A stretch of DNA of 64,000 nt from Mycobacterium scrofulaceum (GTDB taxonomy: Bacteria > Actinomycetota > Actinomycetes > Mycobacteriales > Mycobacteriaceae), in NCBI RefSeq assembly GCF_001667885.1, contig NZ_LZJW01000062.1, positions 37,827-101,826 of the forward strand, given 5' to 3'. This document shows, in pieces, positions 9,795-18,129 of this stretch. The position numbers and the translations under genes are program-made. The stretch's first letter is position 1, and the number at the start of each line of letters is the position of its first letter. Under the pieces are notes generated by a model. It was not told where the DNA came from. It did not search any database and saw only the letters and a list, made by a program, of their open reading frames with translations.

Positions 9795-11183
9795 TTAGCT
9801 CGCTCGCTTGGCGGCCGTCGGCCGCTTGGCTTCGGCGGCCAGCACCGCCAGCTGCTCCAGGCGGGTGCGGGCGAAGGCCTGCTGTTCGGTGATCGTCAGC
9901 TGGCCGCGCCGGGTGCTCAGGAACGTCACCGTCCACGACAACAGTGTGCTGACCTTGGTCTTGAACCCGACCAGGTAGACGAGGTGCAGTACCAACCACA
10001 TCAGCCAGGCGATGAAGCCGCTGAACTCCAGCGGACCCACCTTGGCCACCGCGGAGAACCGCGAAACGGTGGCCATCGAACCCTTGTCGAAGTACTGGAA
10101 CGGCTCGCGCTCTGCCGGGTCTGCCCCGCCGAGCTCAGCCTTGATTGTGCCGGCGACGTACTTGGCGCCCTGGATCGCGCCCTGCGCCACCCCGGGGACG
10201 CCCTCGACGGCGGCCATGTCGCCGATCACGAACACGTTCGGGTGACCCGGGACCGACAGGTCGGGCAAGACCTTGACGCGGCCCGCCCGATCCAGTTCCA
10301 CCGACGATTGTTCGGCGAGGTCCCGGCCCAGGCCGCTGGCCTGCACGCCCGCAGACCACACCTTGCAGGCGGACTCGATGCGCCGGATCGTGCCGTCGGA
10401 GTCCCTGACGGTGATGCCGTTCCGGTCGACGTCGGTGACCATCGCCCCCAGCTGGATCTCCACGCCCATCTTCTCCAGCCGGGCCCGGGCCCGGGTCCCC
10501 AGCTTGTCGCCGAACGGCGGCAGCACGGCCGGCGCGGCGTCGAGCAGGATCACCCGCGCCTTGGTGGAGTCGATCCCACGAAATGAGCCCTTCAGCGTGT
10601 GGGCCGCCAATTCCGCTATCTGCCCTGCCATTTCGACGCCGGTGGGGCCGGCGCCGATGACGGTGAACGTCAACAACTTGGCCCGTCGTTCCGGATCGCG
10701 CGACCGTTCGGCTTGCTCGAAGGCGCTCAGGATGCGGCCACGCACCTCCAGCGCGTCGTCGATCGACTTCATGCCGGGCGCGAACTCGGCGAAGTGGTCG
10801 TTACCGAAGTAGGACTGTCCCGCGCCCGCGGCGATAATCAAGCTGTCGTAAGGGGTTTCGTAGGTGTGGCCGAGCAAATCGGACACCACGAACTTTCGGT
10901 CAAGATCGATGTGGGTGACGTCGCCGAGCAGCACCTGGACGTTGCGCTGCCTACGCAGCACGACGCGGGTGGGTGGGGCGATGTCGCCCTCGGACACGAT
11001 GCCCGTGGCCACCTGGTATAGCAACGGCTGAAACAGGTGGTGGGTGGTGCGGGCGATCAGCTTGATGTCGACGTTGGCGTGCTTGAGTTTCTTTGCCGCG
11101 TTGAGTCCACCGAATCCCGAACCGATGATGACGACCTGGTGGCGCCGTTCGGTTCCAGCTGTGGTTTCTGGTGGGGGGCTCAT
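9795..11183 (-). CDS. ndh: Type II NADH dehydrogenase
   Basis: A 462-residue non-proton-pumping NADH:menaquinone oxidoreductase, membrane-associated, feeding electrons from NADH into the respiratory chain. FAD-binding motif VVIIGSGFGGLNAAKKL (about residues 18-34), NADH-binding motif TVIGAGPTGVEMAGQ (about 176-190), and the quinone-site region AQGAIQGAKYV are present. Hydrophobic C-terminal segments (FSGFIAWLMWLVLHLVYLVG) anchor it. An open frame extends 18 codons upstream, but the ATG at 11181-11183 matches the homologous start and follows an AGGAG site. Its upstream region carries GTGTTG-type repeats (11279-11305). Confidence 0.95.
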   Translation of the reverse strand: MSPPPETTAGTERRHQVVIIGSGFGGLNAAKKLKHANVDIKLIARTTHHLFQPLLYQVATGIVSEGDIAPPTRVVLRRQRNVQVLLGDVTHIDLDRKFVVSDLLGHTYETPYDSLIIAAGAGQSYFGNDHFAEFAPGMKSIDDALEVRGRILSAFEQAERSRDPERRAKLLTFTVIGAGPTGVEMAGQIAELAAHTLKGSFRGIDSTKARVILLDAAPAVLPPFGDKLGTRARARLEKMGVEIQLGAMVTDVDRNGITVRDSDGTIRRIESACKVWSAGVQASGLGRDLAEQSSVELDRAGRVKVLPDLSVPGHPNVFVIGDMAAVEGVPGVAQGAIQGAKYVAGTIKAELGGADPAEREPFQYFDKGSMATVSRFSAVAKVGPLEFSGFIAWLMWLVLHLVYLVGFKTKVSTLLSWTVTFLSTRRGQLTITEQQAFARTRLEQLAVLAAEAKRPTAAKRAS

Positions 11184-11278
11184 GTTTCCGCTGCTCCTGA
11201 CGGGGGCTTTTGGACACGCGACTGCAGTTAGCCACAACGCTAGTCAGGCGGATACCCGGAAACCTAGTTGATACGCAT

Positions 11279-11305
11279 GTGTTGTTTGCAACACTAACGG
11301 TGTTG
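11279..11305. repeat. GTGTTG half-site cluster upstream of ndh
   Basis: GTGTTG-TTTG-CAACAC (11279-11294) is a perfect 6-bp inverted repeat. A third GTGTTG follows at 11300-11305. The group lies 96-122 bp upstream of the ndh start, where a promoter or operator is expected. No known regulator motif fits well. Confidence 0.5.
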
Positions 11306-11390
11306 GGAGTGAAAACCCTGGTGGGCGACGGCCGCTGTGGCGTAACTATCAGGGCCGCCGGCCCGTCAGCCCGCTTGCATCAAGCCGCCG

Positions 11391-11771
11391 TTATTGGCCC
11401 GAGCCTCCGCCCACGCAGTGGTCGTGGCCCGCCTGGATTGTTCCGCCGGGGGCGCGTGAGAGCGCCTGTGCTTCCGCCTCTTCGGGCGTCGGGCCCCAGC
11501 CCCCGAAGTATTTGGTCTTCGACGCGTTCATCACCAGCGCCACGCACCCGCCCTGCCCACTGGCCAGCAGGCGGCAGTCGCTGATCGTCTTGCGGCAGGT
11601 CTCCATGACCGCCTTCTCGGCCGCACCCACGCTCGAGGCGCCGTCGGCGATGTCGATGTGGCCGGTGGAGTCCGATATCGCCATCGCGATCCCGTCGCCC
11701 CCGGCCTGCGCGACCGGGGGTGCGACAAGCGCCACGCCCGCCGCGACCGCCGCCAGGACTAGTCTCTTCAT
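11391..11771 (-). CDS. Secreted DUF4189 protein
   Basis: A 126-residue protein with a clear signal peptide (MKRLVLAAVAAGVALVAPPV, cleavage near AQA-GG, residues 23-24). The mature domain follows the DUF4189 pattern: GIAMAISDSTGHIDIADG, then four cysteines likely forming disulfides (two in ETCRKTISDC, one in GGCVALV, one near the C terminus), and a FGGWGPTPEEAEAQAL tail. Several mycobacterial secreted proteins share this domain (for example Rv1269c), but its function is not established. It stands alone on the minus strand between ndh and the LLM oxidoreductase, with about 115 bp on its start side. Confidence 0.82.
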   Translation of the reverse strand: MKRLVLAAVAAGVALVAPPVAQAGGDGIAMAISDSTGHIDIADGASSVGAAEKAVMETCRKTISDCRLLASGQGGCVALVMNASKTKYFGGWGPTPEEAEAQALSRAPGGTIQAGHDHCVGGGSGQ

Positions 11772-11886
11772 CGCCTTCCGGTCCCCTACTTCCGCGCTGC
11801 GCCGGGGTGGCGCAGGTAAACGCTGCTATTCGGAAGTATTACCGCCGCGCGGCCATTCCGCGACCCCACAGGTGCGGGGTCGGCGG

Positions 11887-12804
11887 TTACAGGCCGACGA
11901 CCGGGCGCAGCGCCTCGCCTACGGAGCTGATCACGCCGGGGGCATAGAAGGGCAGGTTGATGATGACACCGTCGATGCCGGCGTCCACCACCTTGGTCTT
12001 GATCTGGTCGGCGACCGACTCGGGGCTGCCGACCACCATGCGCTGGGTCATCTCGGCCGGAATCTGGTCGGGCTTGGTGTTTTCGTCGACCAGCACCGTG
12101 GTCAGGGTGCTGGTTTCCAGCGTCGCCGGGTCGCGGCCGATCTCCTCGCAGCGCCGCCGCACGACGTCCAATTTGCCCGCCAGTTCGTCGAATCCGGCGA
12201 TGACGTTGAGGTGATCGAAGTGGCGCGCGGCGAGGGGGATCGTCTTCTTCTCACCGCTACCGCCGATCATCAGCGGAATGTGGTCGCGGAAGCGGGGATT
12301 CGCCATCGCCTCGCGCACGTGGTACCACTCGCCGGAGAAGGTCGGCCGCTCGCCCTTGATCATCGGCAGGATGATCTGCAGCGCCTCCTCGAGCCGGTTG
12401 AACCTGTCGGTGAAAGTGCCGAATTCGAAACCCAGTTGGTCGTGCTCGAGTTCGAACCAGCCGGTTCCGATGCCCAGGATGGCGCGGCCCTGGCTCACCA
12501 CGTCGAGGGTGGTGATGGTCTTCGCCAGCAGCGCGGGATTGCGGTAGGTGTTGCCGGTCACCAAGGTGCCCAACTGGACTCGCTCAGTGGCGGTGGCCAG
12601 CGCACCCAGGGCCGTGTAGGCCTCCAGCATCGGCTGGTCGGGGTCGCCCAGCATGGGCAGTTGGTAGAAGTGGTCCATCAAGAAGACGGAGTCGAAACCG
12701 GCGGCTTCGGCCTCACGCGCCTGAGCGATAACTGTGGGGAAGAGCTTGTCCACCCCGGTGCCGTAGGAGAAGTTGGGAATCTGCAGACCGAGTCGAATAG
12801 CCAC
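11887..12804 (-). CDS. LLM class F420-dependent oxidoreductase (Rv1855c-like)
   Basis: A 305-residue luciferase-like TIM barrel. Typical features are the start RLGLQIPNFSYG, the strand GFDSVFLMDHFYQLP, RVQLGTLVTGNTYRNPALLAK, and GRAILGIGTGWFELEHDQLG. This subfamily uses coenzyme F420 as hydride carrier; the substrate is unknown. It is the homologue of Rv1855c by order and length. The neighbour upstream is an SDR gene 59 bp away on the same strand, so the two may form an operon. Confidence 0.88.
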   Translation of the reverse strand: MAIRLGLQIPNFSYGTGVDKLFPTVIAQAREAEAAGFDSVFLMDHFYQLPMLGDPDQPMLEAYTALGALATATERVQLGTLVTGNTYRNPALLAKTITTLDVVSQGRAILGIGTGWFELEHDQLGFEFGTFTDRFNRLEEALQIILPMIKGERPTFSGEWYHVREAMANPRFRDHIPLMIGGSGEKKTIPLAARHFDHLNVIAGFDELAGKLDVVRRRCEEIGRDPATLETSTLTTVLVDENTKPDQIPAEMTQRMVVGSPESVADQIKTKVVDAGIDGVIINLPFYAPGVISSVGEALRPVVGL

Positions 12805-12863
12805 GCGATCTACCGTAGTGCCGCTCCGCGCGCGACGATACGGCTCGGGCCGCGATTACGCCC

Positions 12864-13541
12864 TCAGCCGAATTGCGCGAGCGCGCCGTGGCTGACGTGC
12901 AGCGTCTGGCCGGTGATGTGGCGGGCCGCCGGAGTGGTGAGGAACAGGGCCAGCCGGGCCACCTCGGCGGCGACCGACGGGGGCGTGCGGGAGAGTCCGT
13001 CGTAGCCGGGCTGCGCGCTGCGCCCACTGGCCACGGCGTTGACCGTGATGCCGCGCGTGCCGAAGACGCCGGCCTGTCCGGCGACCCAGTTCGACAGCGT
13101 CGCCTTGATCGCGGCGTCGACGCTTCCGGCGGGCGGGTTCTCGGGCACCACACTGATGATCGAGCCACCCGAGCGCAGGTGATCACCCACGGTCTGCACC
13201 GTCAGCACCGCCGACAGCACAGTGGCATCGAGGGCATTCCGCCACGCGTTGGCCGTGTCGGCGATCGAGTACGTGCGCGGGTCACCGGCCTCCCAGGAGG
13301 GCGCCGGCACATTGACGATGGTGTCCAGATGGTGGGGGAAGAGGGGACGGGCCTCGGTCAGGCTGGCCGGGTCGGTGGTGTCGCAGACGATCGCGTCGAC
13401 GTCCAGTTCCTTGGCGGCGATCTCCAGCTCGCTGCGCCGCGCGCCCACGAGGGTCACCTTGTGACCGTCATCGCGGAAGCCTTCGGCCACTGTGCGTCCA
13501 AGTTCAGTGTCTCCACCGGTGACCAGCACTTCCACTGCCAT
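12864..13541 (-). CDS. Short-chain dehydrogenase-like protein (Rv1856c-like)
   Basis: A 225-residue Rossmann-fold protein. The cofactor loop VTGGDTELGRTVAEG fits the TGxxxxxG motif. At the active site, Ser is present in SIISVVPE and Lys in DAAIKATL, but the position of the catalytic Tyr (YxxxK) is Asp. Unless the alignment slips, it is not a standard SDR reductase; it may bind NAD(P) without classical catalysis. The ATG at 13539-13541 follows a GGAGG site, and a 14-bp palindrome sits 12 bp upstream of it. It is probably co-transcribed with the LLM gene downstream. Confidence 0.82.
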   Translation of the reverse strand: MAVEVLVTGGDTELGRTVAEGFRDDGHKVTLVGARRSELEIAAKELDVDAIVCDTTDPASLTEARPLFPHHLDTIVNVPAPSWEAGDPRTYSIADTANAWRNALDATVLSAVLTVQTVGDHLRSGGSIISVVPENPPAGSVDAAIKATLSNWVAGQAGVFGTRGITVNAVASGRSAQPGYDGLSRTPPSVAAEVARLALFLTTPAARHITGQTLHVSHGALAQFG

Positions 13542-13552
13542 GACCTCCTCGT

Positions 13553-13566
13553 GTTCAACGTTGAAC
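13553..13566. promoter_or_regulatory. Perfect 14-bp palindrome before the SDR gene
   Basis: GTTCAACGTTGAAC is self-complementary over all 14 bases and lies 12 bp upstream of the start codon at 13541. The position suits a repressor operator (TetR, MarR or GntR type) acting on the SDR-LLM operon. No local repressor gene is evident. Confidence 0.6.
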
Positions 13567-13775
13567 CCAGATCCTGACGCGGATCGAACGACGGACCGGC
13601 CTGGGATCTCAGCACGTTATGGCATCAATACGCGTCCATGTTACTGGACAGTAGCTAGTCGGCGAAGTTGTTCGCGCCGCGACGCGCGGATCATTTCCGT
13701 AACTATTCGGCCCTCACTTTTCTGCGCCGTTAGGTCCGCAATAAGTCCGCATCGTCGGCGGGTTAGGGTGCATCC

Positions 13776-14534
13776 ATGCCTCGAATCGGGTTCCTGGCCG
13801 GTTTCGTGTCGACGATGCTGCTGGTGGCCCTGGTCGGGTGCGGATCGAAACCGGCGGCGCCCGGAACGCTGGCGGTGTTCGCCGCCGCCTCGCTGAAGCC
13901 CGCGTTCACCCAAATCGGTGCGCACTTCAAGGCCCAGAACCCCGGCAGCACCGTCGACTTCGAATTCGCGGGTTCGTCGGAACTGGCCACCCAGCTGACG
14001 CAGGGCGCCACCGCCGACGTCTTCGCATCGGCGGACACGGCGCAGATGAACACGGTCGCCGAGGCCGGCTTGCTGTCCGGCGGCCCGACGAACTTCGCGT
14101 CGAACACGCTCGTGATCGTCACCGCGCCGGGCAACCCCAGGAAGGTCGGATCATTCGCCGACCTCGCGAGGCCGGGGTTGGCCGTGGTGATCTGCCAGAA
14201 GCCGGTGCCGTGCGGATCGGCAACCAAGCGTGTCGAGGACAGCACCGGCGTCCACCTCAACCCGGTGAGCGAGGAGCTGAGCGTGACGGACGTCCTCAAC
14301 AAGGTCACCAGCGGCCAGGCCGACGCGGGGCTCGTCTACGTGACCGACGCCCACAGCGCCGGGAGCAAGGTGACGACCGTCAGCTTTCCGGAGGCCGCCG
14401 GCGCGGTGAACGTCTATCCGATCGCTGTGTTGAAGAAGGCGCCGCAGCCGACGCTGGCGCAACGGTTCGTGGCCATGGTGACCGGTGACGTCGGTCGAAA
14501 CATCTTGGCTCAGTCGGGCTTCGCCAAACCCTGA
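13776..14534 (+). CDS. modA: Molybdate-binding lipoprotein of ABC transporter
   Basis: A 252-residue periplasmic-type binding protein. The signal peptide ends in the lipobox LVGC (Cys22), so it is a lipoprotein. The mature part starts LAVFAAASLKPAFTQIG, typical of ModA, and contains the SADTAQMN and VPCGSATKRV oxyanion-site regions. It captures molybdate for import by ModB/ModC, supplying molybdenum cofactor synthesis. In H37Rv modA runs straight into modB. Here the modA TGA (14532-14534) abuts the stop of a convergent 885-codon gene, and modB begins 2.8 kb further on. Separate promoters are therefore needed. Confidence 0.93.
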   Translation: MPRIGFLAGFVSTMLLVALVGCGSKPAAPGTLAVFAAASLKPAFTQIGAHFKAQNPGSTVDFEFAGSSELATQLTQGATADVFASADTAQMNTVAEAGLLSGGPTNFASNTLVIVTAPGNPRKVGSFADLARPGLAVVICQKPVPCGSATKRVEDSTGVHLNPVSEELSVTDVLNKVTSGQADAGLVYVTDAHSAGSKVTTVSFPEAAGAVNVYPIAVLKKAPQPTLAQRFVAMVTGDVGRNILAQSGFAKP

Positions 14535-17192
14535 TCAGCGGCGCTGTTCGAATTCCGTTCGGGCCCGGTCGACTTGATCATAGGCGTAGGCCACCATCTC
14601 AGCGGTGGTCATGGTCTCACCCCGGCGGGCTAGCGATGCGTAGGTCTGATCACCGAGGACCTCGCGCAGGTGGGTGATCGTTGCGCCCAGTTCGGGCAAG
14701 GTGGTGGCCGCCATGGGGCTGACGGCCGCCAAACCGGCGATGGTGGATGCCGGTTCGTAGCGTCCGAGCCGGTCGAGGAGCACGGCGAGGACGGCCAGCG
14801 CGTTGTACAACATGCCGATGTTGCCCGACTCGTGATTGTTGCCGATGGCCACGGCGAGGTAATCCACCGCCGCCCCCGGGTCGCCTTGCTCGGACACCAG
14901 TCCGGCCGCCCAGTACGGGAATTGTGTTTCGTAGAACCGGTTTCCGCTGTCCCGCGCGACGAGCAGACTACGGCGCAGCGCCGCCAGGGCGCGATCCGGA
15001 TCGGTGGCGCGGACGGCGTAGCCGGACACGAAAAGTGCGTACGCAAGCACCCATGGATTGCCGGTGGCTTCGGCGGCATCGATGAGGCCCTCGCCGGTTG
15101 CCATCGCCTCATCAACCGAACCGGAGACGGCGAGAGCGAACACCAGGTTGGCCCTGGCGAACGTGTTGGCGTCGCCGGTGCGCGCCAGCTGGGCGCGACA
15201 CAGTTCGAGATACCGTTTGGGTTGCGCGACAAACAAATACGCACTGCCGAGAAAGGACTCACCGAAGTAGGACACCTTGTCGGTGGCCGCGGCGATGACC
15301 GTCTGGCCCACCTCGCTGTAGTGGACGGCCTCTTGGAACCGGCCGACAAGAACGCACAGCGACGCGCCCACACACACGGCGGCGAGCCGCGGGTGGTCGG
15401 CGGCACGGAGGCGTTCTACCAACTCCTCGGCCCACGCGATGGGTTCGTAGTTCTCGAGGAACGGACCGAGCAACCCGGCGTACGCCGCGATTGCGGCGCC
15501 CGCGTCCAGGTCGCCGTGGTCGGTGGCCCACCGAAAGGCGGTGCGTAGGTTGGCCAACTCGACCGTCAGCCAGTCGTACGCCTCGCGTTGACGCGGGCCG
15601 TCCCACAGGTCCATGATGTCGGCCTCACGCGCGGCGAAGTAGCGGGCATGCGCGGCACGGATCTCCTCCGCGGTGCCGCAGGCGACGAGTTGTTCCTCGG
15701 CGAACTGGCGGATCGTCTCGAGCATCGAAAACCGGGTGCGCCCCGAAGACCGGTCAGCGACCAGCAACGACTTGCGCACCAAAGCCTCGAGCAGGTCCAG
15801 GATGACGTAGTCATCGTCGGAATCCATTACGGCGCAGGCGCTTTCGAGGTCGAATCCGCCCGCGAACACCGAACAACGGTTCAGCACCGTCTTTTCCGCC
15901 TGGCCGAGAAGGTCATAGGACCAGCCCACGGCGTGCCGCAGCGTGTGGTGACGTTCCAAGCCGCGCCGCGAGCCGACCAGCAGCCGGAACCGGTGATCGA
16001 GACGATCACGCACCTCGCCGGCCGTCATCGACCCCATCCGCGAGGCGGCCAGCTCGATGGCGAGGGGAATCCCGTCCAGCCGCTGACAAATCTCGGTGAC
16101 CGCCGCGGCTTCACCATCGTCGGCCATCGAGAAGCCCGCCGAAATGCCTTGGGCACGTTCGGTAAACAGGGTCACCGCCGCGGAGTCGATACCCGCCGCC
16201 ACGTCCAGAGAACGGACCGTGCGCACCTGCTCATCGGGAATTCCGAGTCCTTCGCGGCTGGTGGCAAGGATCTTCACGGTCGACGATCGCGCGAGGACGG
16301 CTTCGACCAGGTCGGCGGCGGCGGCGAGCACGTGCTCGCAGTTGTCGAGCACCAACAGCCTGACCCGGCCCTCCAGAGCGGCGGCGACCGACTGGCTGAC
16401 GGTCTTGCCCGGCTGCTGGGTGACGCTCAACACCGCCGCGACCGCATCGGGAATCGCCGCCGGATCGGTGACCGTGGCCAACTCGAAAAGCCAGACCCCA
16501 TCCGGGAATTCGTCGGCCAAGCGAGCGGCCACCTCCAGCGCGAGGCGGGTCTTGCCGACCCCACCCACTCCGGTCAGCGTCACCAACCGATGCGTCTTGA
16601 CCGCCGCTTCAATGTCGGCGACGGCTGCCTCTCGGCCGATCAAGCGGGTACCGGCGGGCCGCAGGTTTCCCGGGCTCGTATCGAGGGCCCGCAGCGGCGG
16701 AAAGTCCACCCGCAGGCCTGCGGCTCGGACCTGAAACACGCCGACCGGCGCCGGGATGTCCCGCAACCGCCGGGGGCCCAGGTCGAGCAGGTCCACGCCG
16801 CTCAGCAGGCCTGCCGTCGACTCGGCCACCAGGATCTGACCGCCGTGCCCGGCGGCCATCACGCGTGCGGCGCGATTCAGCACGGCGCCGAAGTAGTCAC
16901 CGCCGCGCAGCTCGGCCTCGCCCGTCGCCAGCCCCATCCGCACCGGCAACGCGAGCGCGCGCTGCGCTGCCACCGCGGCATCCACCGCCGCGCGGGGTGA
17001 GGCGAACGCGGCGCACACGCCGTCACCGGTGTGCTTGAACAACCAGCCGCCGTGCGCCTCGATCGCCTCGCGCAACGCGTCGTCGTGGGCCGCGAGGGCG
17101 GCCCGCATGCCGTCCGCGTCGGCCTCCCACCGACGCGTCGAACCCTCGACGTCGGTGAACAGAAACGTCACGACACCCGAAGGCGCTGGCAC
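14535..17192 (-). CDS. Class III adenylate cyclase fused to NB-ARC/STAND-type ATPase
   Basis: An 885-residue signalling protein. Residues 1-160 are a class III cyclase domain. Both metal-binding Asp are present (D14 in FLFTDVEGST, D57 in KHTGDGV), with purine-binding Lys K53 and the transition-state pair N106/R110 (LNRAARVM), so it looks catalytically complete. Residues about 180-450 form a STAND ATPase with P-loop GVGGVGKT (208-215) and Walker B LLVLDNCEH. The rest is helical TPR-like repeats. There is no C-terminal LuxR helix-turn-helix, unlike many relatives. Mycobacteria carry several such cyclase-ATPase genes. This one lies between modA and modB on the opposite strand, with its stop directly touching that of modA. 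Confidence 0.88.
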   Translation of the reverse strand: MPAPSGVVTFLFTDVEGSTRRWEADADGMRAALAAHDDALREAIEAHGGWLFKHTGDGVCAAFASPRAAVDAAVAAQRALALPVRMGLATGEAELRGGDYFGAVLNRAARVMAAGHGGQILVAESTAGLLSGVDLLDLGPRRLRDIPAPVGVFQVRAAGLRVDFPPLRALDTSPGNLRPAGTRLIGREAAVADIEAAVKTHRLVTLTGVGGVGKTRLALEVAARLADEFPDGVWLFELATVTDPAAIPDAVAAVLSVTQQPGKTVSQSVAAALEGRVRLLVLDNCEHVLAAAADLVEAVLARSSTVKILATSREGLGIPDEQVRTVRSLDVAAGIDSAAVTLFTERAQGISAGFSMADDGEAAAVTEICQRLDGIPLAIELAASRMGSMTAGEVRDRLDHRFRLLVGSRRGLERHHTLRHAVGWSYDLLGQAEKTVLNRCSVFAGGFDLESACAVMDSDDDYVILDLLEALVRKSLLVADRSSGRTRFSMLETIRQFAEEQLVACGTAEEIRAAHARYFAAREADIMDLWDGPRQREAYDWLTVELANLRTAFRWATDHGDLDAGAAIAAYAGLLGPFLENYEPIAWAEELVERLRAADHPRLAAVCVGASLCVLVGRFQEAVHYSEVGQTVIAAATDKVSYFGESFLGSAYLFVAQPKRYLELCRAQLARTGDANTFARANLVFALAVSGSVDEAMATGEGLIDAAEATGNPWVLAYALFVSGYAVRATDPDRALAALRRSLLVARDSGNRFYETQFPYWAAGLVSEQGDPGAAVDYLAVAIGNNHESGNIGMLYNALAVLAVLLDRLGRYEPASTIAGLAAVSPMAATTLPELGATITHLREVLGDQTYASLARRGETMTTAEMVAYAYDQVDRARTEFEQRR

Positions 17193-17356
17193 CTCTGCAG
17201 AATCTCACAACGGACGCCCCTTGAACTGGCACATCGGCGGAAACCCGGCGCTCTGCCCGCTTGGCGATCGCGCGCGGCGCTAGGTTGAGGCGGTAAAGGT
17301 CTCCCGGCCAGAGGAGTGTCGGTATTAGCGGGCGTCGCGCGGATCTGCCGCGGTGG

Positions 17357-18121
17357 GTGTACGTGCCCGCCGCCGTGGGAGCCGGGTTCGTCGTGCTGCC
17401 GCTTCTCGCCATCGCGGTCAAGGTCGACTGGCCGAATTTCTGGTCGCTGATCACCAGTGCGTCGTCGCGAACGGCCTTGTTGCTCAGCCTCAAGACGGCC
17501 GCGGCCAGCACCGTGCTTTGCGTGCTGCTGGGCGTACCGATGGCCCTGGTGCTGGCCCGCAGCACCGCGCGACTGGTGCGGCTGCTGCGGCCGTTGATCC
17601 TGCTGCCCTTGGTGCTGCCGCCGGTCGTGGGGGGGATCGCGCTGCTGTACGCGTTCGGCCGGCTCGGGTTGCTCGGCCGGTATCTCGAGGCCGCCGGTAT
17701 CAGCATCGCGTTCAGCCCGACCGCCGTGGTGTTGGCGCAGACCTTCGTGTCGCTGCCGTTCCTGGTCATTTCGCTGGAGGGCGCCGCGCGCACCGCCGGG
17801 GCCGACTTCGAGGTGGTGGCCGCGACCTTGGGAGCGCGTCCCAGCACCGTCTGGTGGCGAATCACCCTGCCGCTGCTGCTCCCGGGCCTGGCGTCGGGGG
17901 CGGTGCTGGCGTTCGCGCGTTCGCTGGGGGAGTTCGGCGCCACGCTGACGTTCGCCGGGTCTCGCCAGGGGGTGACCCGCACGCTGCCGCTGGAGATTTA
18001 CCTGCAGCGGGTCACCGACGCCGATGCCGCGGTCGCGCTGTCCATCCTGCTGGTCGCGGTGGCGGCGCTGGTAGTGCTGGGGCTCGGCGGCGGCCGGCTG
18101 ACCGGATACGCAACGAGATAG
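17357..18121 (+). CDS. modB: Molybdate ABC transporter permease
   Basis: A membrane permease of about 254 residues with five or six hydrophobic helices. The coupling-loop motif [20 protein letters not shown] meets the ATPase ModC. The GTG at 17357 is the first ordinary start codon in frame. However, the upstream in-frame codons read DLPRW (from 17342), which matches the N terminus of M. tuberculosis ModB as I remember it. A GAGGAG site (17311-17316) lies 7 nt before an in-frame ATT at 17324, so translation may begin there on a rare start. modC follows after 8 bp. Separation from modA by a convergent gene means modBC need their own promoter, likely in 17193-17310. Confidence 0.9.
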   Translation: MYVPAAVGAGFVVLPLLAIAVKVDWPNFWSLITSASSRTALLLSLKTAAASTVLCVLLGVPMALVLARSTARLVRLLRPLILLPLVLPPVVGGIALLYAFGRLGLLGRYLEAAGISIAFSPTAVVLAQTFVSLPFLVISLEGAARTAGADFEVVAATLGARPSTVWWRITLPLLLPGLASGAVLAFARSLGEFGATLTFAGSRQGVTRTLPLEIYLQRVTDADAAVALSILLVAVAALVVLGLGGGRLTGYATR

Positions 18122-18129
18122 CCCGGGCC

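Noticed and set aside
13567..13775. Molybdenum-cofactor-type riboswitch before modA
   Set aside because: No conserved stem arrangement of that class could be seen in the gap. An Infernal scan would be needed to exclude it.
17353..18129. Upstream continuation of the modC frame
   Set aside because: It is the modB gene read in another phase. The modC start at 18130 fits the ABC domain start.
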